DNA of 64,000 nt. Origin: Amycolatopsis nalaikhensis (lineage in GTDB: Bacteria > Actinomycetota > Actinomycetes > Mycobacteriales > Pseudonocardiaceae). Location of the stretch: positions 2,177,501 to 2,241,500 of the forward strand of contig NZ_CP127173.1 of the NCBI RefSeq assembly GCF_030264295.1. The letters run 5' to 3'. Within the stretch, counting starts at the first letter, position 1, and every line of letters starts with the position of its first letter. The position numbers were made by a program, and so were the translations under genes. Shown piece by piece: positions 58,922 through 64,000 of this stretch. The notes beneath the pieces are model-generated. The model did not search any database, was not told the origin of the DNA, and was given only the letters and a program-made list of their open reading frames with translations.

Positions 58922-60648
58922 CGGCTCCGGTGGCTGGGGCCCCAGCCACCGGAGCCGCCCAGGCCTGCATGCAGCTCCGCGTACCGCGCCGACCTGGCCA
59001 GCAGCTCGGTGTGAGTGCCCAAGGCGGTCTCGCGGCCGTCCATGACCAGCACGCGATCCGCGCGCAGGGCCGAGGAAAGCCGGTGCGCGATCACCACCAG
59101 CACACCACCCCGCGCGGCGAAGGCCCGCTCCGCGCGGGCTTCCGACACCGGGTCGAGATGGGAGGTAGCTTCATCCAGGATCACGAACTCCGCCGAACTG
59201 GCGTACACCCTCGCCAAAGCGAGCAGCTGGGCTTCGCCCGCGGAGATGCCTTCGCCGCCGTGACCGATCTCGGCGTCGAGGCCGCCCAGGCGACGTAGCA
59301 ACGCGCCCGCGCCCACCGCATCCGCGGCGACCACCAGCGCATCGTCCGAGGCGGACGGGGCGAACAAGCCCACGTTGTCCCGTACGGTGCCCGCGAAGAC
59401 GTAAGCCTCCTGCGGGATCAGCGCCACGAGCCGGTGCCGGAGCGCCGCGGGCACGTCCCGGACCGGGACACCGCCCAGCAGCACCCGGCCCTCCTGTGGC
59501 GTGAGCATCCCGGTCAGCAGGCCGGCCAATGTCGACTTGCCGATGCCACTCGGCCCGACGACGGCGAGGTGCTCCCCCGGCCGCAACCCCAGGTCCAGTT
59601 CACGGACCACGGGCTCGGCCGCGGCACCCCAGCCGAACGTCAGGCCGCGGACCTGGACGTCGGTGCTTCGCGGGGTCGCCGTCCCATCGGAAACGACGGG
59701 CAGCTCGGCCGTCTCCGCCAGCCGGCGGAGAGCGACCAGCAGGCGCAGGACGACCGTGCCCGCCGTGGCCGCGAGGCCGCGGAGGGCGGGCTGCATCGTC
59801 GTGGCCAGGTAGACGAGCGCGCCCAGGGCCGCCCCCGCGGTCAGCTCACCCCGGGCCACCAGCCCCGGCGCCATGGCCAGGGCCAGCAGCAGCGGGACGA
59901 ACCCGCCGAGCGAGATCACCAGCGAGCGAAGAGCGCTCGACCGCGCGACGCGGATGGCGGCGGTCGCCTGGGCGTCGACCGCGTCGTACATCGCCAGGGC
60001 GGCGACCGGCTCGGCACCGCACGCGACGACGTCGCGCATCCCGGCCAGGGACGCGCCGATGGTCGCGGCCGTGTGCTCGTCGGCCAGCGCCTGCGCGCGC
60101 TGGCGGCGAGCCAGCGACGGAAGGAGGCAGACGAAGGCGACCAGCGCACCGATCACGGGCACCGCGACCGGCACCACCAGGGCGCCGGCGACGGTCACGA
60201 GCCCGGCGAGGGCGGACGCCGTGGTCACCAGCATTCCGCGGGCCTGCACCAGCAGGCCGGCGGTCGCGTCGCGGACCACCTCGACGTGCTGGGTGATCCG
60301 GGCGACGCCACTGGAGTCCGGCTGGTTGCGCGGCGGCGACTCGTCGTGCAGCACGCCACGGACGACGGCCGTCACGAGGGCGTCGCGCAGGGGCTCGACC
60401 ACCTTGCCGAGCTGGTGCCACACCATCCGCGCGCCGAACGCGCCGAGCACGGCGGCCAGGCCGAACAGGGCCAGCCAGCCGAGTCCGGCCGCCGGGTCGC
60501 CGACCGAGAAGCCACGGTCCACGGACAGCTCGACCAACCGTCCCGAGAAGAAAGCAGGCAGGCCTTCGAGCACCGAGCACGCGAGCAGGACGACACCGCC
60601 GCGCCACTGACCGGCGAGTGCGGACCAGTACAACCGGCGCAGGCTCAC
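58705..60648 (-). CDS. ABC exporter (permease-ATPase), second of pair; C-terminus uncertain
   Basis: Lantibiotic-type exporter of the ramA/ramB kind, from GTG 60648 overlapping the first exporter's stop. About 545 residues to the natural-looking end ...ARYAELHAGLGG near 58950: membrane domain (residues 1-310), then ATP-binding domain with Walker A VVGPSGIGKSTLAGLL, GGEGISAGEAQLLALARVYA in the signature position, Walker B EFVILDEATSHLDP and VIAHRLSS. From 58950 on, the frame becomes Arg/Gly-rich noise to 58705, so the listed end is only the stop of the uninterrupted frame. The true stop is probably changed by an indel at the palindrome or by the IS. Confidence 0.82.
   Translation of the reverse strand: MSLRRLYWSALAGQWRGGVVLLACSVLEGLPAFFSGRLVELSVDRGFSVGDPAAGLGWLALFGLAAVLGAFGARMVWHQLGKVVEPLRDALVTAVVRGVLHDESPPRNQPDSSGVARITQHVEVVRDATAGLLVQARGMLVTTASALAGLVTVAGALVVPVAVPVIGALVAFVCLLPSLARRQRAQALADEHTAATIGASLAGMRDVVACGAEPVAALAMYDAVDAQATAAIRVARSSALRSLVISLGGFVPLLLALAMAPGLVARGELTAGAALGALVYLATTMQPALRGLAATAGTVVLRLLVALRRLAETAELPVVSDGTATPRSTDVQVRGLTFGWGAAAEPVVRELDLGLRPGEHLAVVGPSGIGKSTLAGLLTGMLTPQEGRVLLGGVPVRDVPAALRHRLVALIPQEAYVFAGTVRDNVGLFAPSASDDALVVAADAVGAGALLRRLGGLDAEIGHGGEGISAGEAQLLALARVYASSAEFVILDEATSHLDPVSEARAERAFAARGGVLVVIAHRLSSALRADRVLVMDGRETALGTHTELLARSARYAELHAGLGGSGGWGPSHRSRSGGGRGRGTGRYRRQVACGQWCGRRRGVCRRRTRTFVRAARAQWLRDRCRERRRAARRQWPHRRRDAFRRR
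58922..58957. repeat. 36-base perfect palindrome
   Basis: Two 18-base arms without any spacer, centred at 58939/58940 with core GGGGCCCC. It coincides with the point where the coding frame of the exporter switches. It could be a hairpin terminator after the exporter gene or a place where sequencing or replication lost or gained a base. Confidence 0.8.
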
Positions 60649-62312
60649 TGGTCGTCCTCCGTGAAGACGCCCCGGTAGCCCGGCTCCCGCCAGAGGGCGG
60701 CATGCGGGGCCACGGCGCGGATGCGGCCGTCCTCGAGCCAGACGACGAGGTCCGCCCGGGCGGCGGTGCCCGCGCGGTGGGTCACGACGACGCGCGTGCG
60801 GCCGGGCATCGCCCCGGCCAGGGCGCGCTCGACCGCGGCCTCGGTGACCGTGTCGAGGCTGGCGGTGGCGTCGTCGAAGATCAGGACGCGCGGGTTGTGC
60901 ACGATCGCGCGGGCCAGTCCGAGGCGCTGGGCCTCGCCGCCCGAAAGGGGTGTCTCGGTCAGCGGGGTGCGGTAGCCGTCGGGCAGGCGGACGACGACCT
61001 CGTCGACCTGCGCGGTCCGGCATGCGCCGCGGATGGCGGACTCGCCGGCCCACGAGCCGTAGCCGACCGCGTCGGCGACCGTGGCGCCGAGCAGTGCGGG
61101 CCGTTCGAACGCGTAGCCGACCACCGCCCGCAGCTCCTCGGGGCGAATGCGCTGGAGCGGACGGCCGTCGAGCAGGACCTGGCCCTCGTCGGGTGGGATG
61201 AGCCCGCCGAGCACGCCGGCCAGCGCGGACTTCCCCGCGCCCGACCGGCCGACCACCGCCACGAAGGTGCCGCCGTCGATGCGCAGGTCGATCTCCGCGA
61301 GCGCACCCGCGACCCCGACGTGCTGGAGGTCCACGGTGCCGTCGCCCGGCAGGAGCGGCAGCTTGCCGGGCACGGGTTCGGGCTCGTCGAGGACCTCGAC
61401 GATCCGTTCGGCGCAGCCGCGGGCCCGGGAGAGCATGGTGAGCAGCGGGATCTGGGTGACGAGACCGAGGGCGAGGGCGACGTAGCCGAGCGTGGCGACG
61501 ACGTCGCCGACGCTGAGGCGGCCCGCCAGCACGCCGAAGCCGGCCGCGGCCAGCACGGACAGCTCGACCGCCGGGGTCAGGAGCCCGGCGCGCCAGACCA
61601 TGCGGGCCTGGGTGCGCCAGAGGCTCTGCCCGGCGAGCGTCAGCTTCGGCAACGGGCGCAGGACGCGCTCGGCCTCGCGGTCGGCCGTGCCGGACGCGGC
61701 GATCGTGCGGAGGCCGGCGACCGCGTCGACCATCCTGGCCGCCAGTTCGCCGGAAACGCGCTGGTAGGTGAGGACGTCGTCGGCCGTGCGGCGCAGGTGG
61801 CTGCGGGCGAGCAGCAGGGCGAACGGGATGCTGCCGAGGAAGACCAGCGCCAGCCGCCAGTCCAGGAGAGCCAGGAGCACGACGGCGCCGGTGGAGATGA
61901 TCAGCATCGACCCGCACTGGACGACGATCGTGACGATGCCGCCGGCGCCGGTGCAGTCGCCGGTGAGGCGGCTGATCGCGTCGCCCTCGGCGAAGCGAGA
62001 CCGGGTGCCCAGGCGGAAGAGCTTGTCGGAGAGGGTGCGGCGCAGCCACGCGGACGCGGTCGCGGCCACGCGGGTGGTCAGGATGCCGCCGATGACGTCG
62101 GCGGCGATCTCCGCGCCACCGACCAGCAGGAGCCAGGAGACTTCGCGCCAGCTCGGGCGGCCCGCGACCACGGTGTCCACCGCGGCCGCGAGCGCGCCGG
62201 GAAGGAGCAGGCCGGCCGCGGTGGCGACCAGCGCGGTGAGGACGACGGCGGCCAGTCGGGGGCGATCGAGACCGGCCACCCGGGCCAGCAGCCGATCGGC
62301 GGGGCCGCGCAT
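60645..62312 (-). CDS. ABC exporter (permease-ATPase), first of pair
   Basis: 555 residues from ATG 62312 (AAGGAG 4 bases upstream). N-terminal membrane domain with several helices (LAAVVLTALVATAAGLLLPG, GSMLIISTGAVVLLALLDW), C-terminal ATPase with Walker A VVGRSGAGKSALAGVLGG, signature LSGGEAQRLGLARAI and Walker B VLIFDDATASLD. It is coupled to the second exporter by GTGA, and the pair corresponds to RamA/RamB of Streptomyces, which export the lanthipeptide SapB. Confidence 0.9.
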   Translation of the reverse strand: MRGPADRLLARVAGLDRPRLAAVVLTALVATAAGLLLPGALAAAVDTVVAGRPSWREVSWLLLVGGAEIAADVIGGILTTRVAATASAWLRRTLSDKLFRLGTRSRFAEGDAISRLTGDCTGAGGIVTIVVQCGSMLIISTGAVVLLALLDWRLALVFLGSIPFALLLARSHLRRTADDVLTYQRVSGELAARMVDAVAGLRTIAASGTADREAERVLRPLPKLTLAGQSLWRTQARMVWRAGLLTPAVELSVLAAAGFGVLAGRLSVGDVVATLGYVALALGLVTQIPLLTMLSRARGCAERIVEVLDEPEPVPGKLPLLPGDGTVDLQHVGVAGALAEIDLRIDGGTFVAVVGRSGAGKSALAGVLGGLIPPDEGQVLLDGRPLQRIRPEELRAVVGYAFERPALLGATVADAVGYGSWAGESAIRGACRTAQVDEVVVRLPDGYRTPLTETPLSGGEAQRLGLARAIVHNPRVLIFDDATASLDTVTEAAVERALAGAMPGRTRVVVTHRAGTAARADLVVWLEDGRIRAVAPHAALWREPGYRGVFTEDDQ

Positions 62313-62365
62313 CTCACTCCTTCGGACGAGGTGCCGCCGGGGCGGTACCGGGCGAGAATGAAGGC

Positions 62366-62400
62366 GCGGGAGCGGCGCACTTGGCCTGTGCCGCTCCCGC
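62366..62400 (-). promoter_or_regulatory. Stem-loop between precursor gene and exporters
   Basis: Perfect 11-base arms (GCGGGAGCGGC at 62366-62376 and its complement at 62390-62400) lie between the precursor stop (62440) and the first exporter start (62312). A partial terminator or RNA-stabilising stem in this place would keep precursor mRNA higher than exporter mRNA, as in several peptide operons. Confidence 0.55.
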
Positions 62401-62439
62401 ACCGTTCACCTCGGCACTACTTGCCGTCGATCCACCAGG

Positions 62440-62583
62440 TCAGTGGCAGGTCAGCAGGCTGACGGTGCTGTCGGCGCAGGAAGCGAGCAGGCTCAGGTTC
62501 GACGTGCCGCCGCCACCGCCACCGTGGCCGCCGTCGAGCACCTCGGGGGTCTCCATGGCCTGCAGCTCCAGAACGAGTTCCAT
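62440..62583 (-). CDS. lanA: Class III lanthipeptide precursor, SapB/AmfS-like
   Basis: 47 residues from ATG 62583, with AAGGA about 9 bases upstream. The leader has LELQAMETP (residues 5-13), matching the class III leader motif known from RamS (DLQSMETP). A run of glycines (18-26) precedes the core, residues 27-47. In the core, Ser28-x2-Ser31-x4-Cys36 and Ser39-x2-Ser42-x3-Cys46 correspond to the two labionin/lanthionine ring patterns of SapB, and the joining residues Cys-Ala-Asp-Ser resemble Cys-Gly-Asp-Ser of SapB. The order lanKC, precursor, two exporters is that of ramC-ramS-ramA-ramB. The product is probably a surface-active aerial-growth peptide. Confidence 0.93.
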   Translation of the reverse strand: MELVLELQAMETPEVLDGGHGGGGGGTSNLSLLASCADSTVSLLTCH

Positions 62584-62622
62584 CGGGGGTTCCTTTCCGG
62601 TTGTTCTTCGTGTCCGCCGGTC

Positions 62623-64000
62623 CTAGCGACCGGAGGTCTGTGGGGACGGCGTGCCGCCCAGGAAGGGCAGCACCTCCTTTCCGTCCTGCAGGGCGGCGAG
62701 GGCGAGGAGGATCCCCGCGCTGCCGGTCTTGAGGTCCATCGACAGGCGCAGCAGCTGGTTGCCGGGGAAGGCGAGGCCGCCCTTGAACGGCACCGCGTAC
62801 CAGGCCAGCCGGGCCAGGTGGAGGTCGATCGCCGCGCGGATCGGGGGCTCCGGGTCCGGGTTCATGCCCAGCGCCACCGCCAGCCCGCACCGGCCGTAGA
62901 GCAGGCCGGGGTGGATGACGAACTCGCCGCGGCACGATTCGCGCAGGCCGGGGAGGCTCGCGCAAGCCTCCGCCTCGGGGCGGTGGCGGGCCAGCTGCTC
63001 GGCGACCAGGAGGATCCCGGCGCTGCCGATGCCTGCGTAAGGCAACGTGCGGGCCGCGCCGTCGCGGACCTGGAGGGAACCGTCGTCGGCCTCGACGCAC
63101 TCTTCGAGGTCGCGGCTCAGGGCCTGGTCGGCGAACGACAGCCACGCGGGCTCGCCGGTGCGCTCGAAGAGCCGGATGAACAACAGCGCCGGGCCAGACC
63201 AGCCGGACAGCAGGCCGGCGCGGGCGAAGTTGCCCGGCGGGGCGGCCGTCTCCAGTGCCTCGGCCAGCCGGACGGCCGTGGTCAGCGCCTGGCGGCCGAA
63301 CTCGTTGTCCTGGCGGGCCGCCGCGAAGTGGAGCATGGTCAGGCCGATGCCGGCCAGGCCGCCCTCGAGCGCGTGGTCCGTCGTCTGCTCGACGAGCCGC
63401 GCGGACGACGTCAGAAGCTTGGTCGCCTCGTCGTGGTGACCGAAGTTCTCCAGCACGTAGGCGATGCCGTAGCTGCCGTCGTAGAAGCCGGGGCGGGTCG
63501 GCGGTTCACGGCGGACCGAGTCGATCAGCCAGCGCTCGTGCTCGGGGAACCGGCCGGCGCCGGTGATGTCGAGGGCGTGCAGCACGCCCGCGGCACCGAC
63601 GCCGAAGCAGGCGCCGCCGACCCGGAACTGCTCGATGTCGCCGGGGAACAGCCGGTCCTGGCGCTCGGGGGTCGCGCTCGCGAGGATCGCCTCGGCGATC
63701 TGCTTGCGGACCAGCGGCCAGTCGGGTTCGTCCTGGTCGAGCTCGGTGTGGACCGGTGCCGGCTCCGCGGGAACGGCACGCGGGGCCAGCACCGCGACTG
63801 CGGCGTCCGCGTAGCCGCGGGGCAGCGCGAACCGGCGTTCGACGAAGTCGGCGATGCCGCGCAGCTTCGCGGGGGCGAAGCTCCGTCAGCTGCGAAAGCG
63901 GCAGGAACAGCCACAGCCGGAGCGCGGCGACGGCGTGCTCGTCGATCTCGAAGCCGGCGCGGTCGGCCGGGGCGCGGAAGCCGGGCGCGCCCAGTGCCGG
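62623..64000 (-). CDS. lanKC: Class III lanthipeptide synthetase LanKC, C-terminal part, with apparent frameshift
   Basis: Only the last 455-460 residues are in the window; the lyase and kinase parts lie beyond 64000. The visible part is the LanC-like cyclase domain: FGVGAAGVLHALD, RPGFYDGSYGIAYVLE, HALEGGLAGIGLTML, GLLSGWSGPALLFIRL and GLLYGRCGLAVALG, with alpha-alpha toroid spacing; the class III domain lacks the usual zinc ligands. The frame from 62623 runs upstream to a stop at 63886-63888. The sequence upstream of that (DRAGFEIDEHAVAALRLWLF, LPLSQLTEL) is in another frame, and deleting one C of the CCCCC run at 63871-63875 joins them as ELRPAKLRGIADF. The homopolymer location favours an assembly error. 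Confidence 0.87.

Noticed and set aside
60649..62049. Upstream extension of the second exporter frame through the first exporter
   Set aside because: The extension is another frame of the first exporter and is Arg/Pro-rich; the GTG at 60648 has a good ribosome site and a 4-base overlap.
60618..62462. 614-codon plus-strand frame over the exporter genes
   Set aside because: Complementary noise; the exporter frames carry Walker and signature motifs.
1..64000. CRISPR array
   Set aside because: No regularly spaced identical repeats of 24-40 bases were seen; GT/GS repeats in pknG and Gly/Ala repeats near 58.6 kb are coding low complexity.

Overview
The window is high-GC actinobacterial DNA, most like Amycolatopsis or another Pseudonocardiaceae. 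The reasons are the codon use, frequent GTG/TTG starts, the pknG-glnX-glnH signalling block, ECF sigma genes and a SapB-type class III lanthipeptide locus. The genus is an inference. It has two halves: the right part of a siphovirus prophage (1 to about 32.6 kb) and ordinary chromosome (about 32.6 to 64 kb).

Prophage, left to right: terminase large subunit (cut by the window edge), portal, MuF-type head protein, scaffold, major capsid, head-tail connectors, tail terminator, major tail protein, tail assembly chaperone with a -1 frameshift, tape measure, distal tail and minor tail/fibre proteins, GH25 endolysin and a holin-like protein. All of these read rightward. Several genes do not belong to this plan. 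Two reverse-strand insertions (1193..1471 and 5394..5938) interrupt the head genes. Two AT-richer genes (9666..10184 and 11453..12388) sit between tail genes. A seven-gene leftward block (22981..27879) follows the tail fibres and encodes two membrane proteins, a small unknown protein, an HhH-GPD DNA glycosylase, a cobalamin-binding radical SAM enzyme, a dTMP-kinase-like protein and a NUDIX hydrolase. It is divergent from a zinc-ribbon/XRE/TPR regulator. This block is the best candidate for an undescribed nucleotide or DNA modification or defence system. The prophage ends with an integrase beside a tRNA-Phe gene, the likely attachment site. A cluster of DnaA-box-like repeats lies just inside it.

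Chromosome: tRNA-Phe, -Asp and -Glu; small conserved genes and two cold-shock genes; an L,D-transpeptidase lipoprotein; an ECF sigma factor with a likely anti-sigma partner; an MHS-type transporter; a PknG/GlnX/GlnH amino-acid-sensing operon; a two-component system; and an aco-like operon (acoX, E1 alpha, E1 beta, GAF regulator). Both E1 subunits lack conserved active-site loops. Next come a ThDP enzyme, a hydroxyacid-oxoacid transhydrogenase with a thioesterase, and a complete IS5-family element.

Right end: a ram/amf-like class III lanthipeptide locus on the minus strand: lanKC (partial), an unlisted 47-residue precursor with a SapB-like core, and two ABC exporters. The last exporter's C-terminal tail appears to have been cut by the IS.

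Quality caution: four genes (major capsid, tape measure, last ABC exporter, lanKC) each show one apparent single-base frameshift at or beside a G or C run. This pattern suggests residual indel errors in the assembly, though true mutations cannot be excluded.
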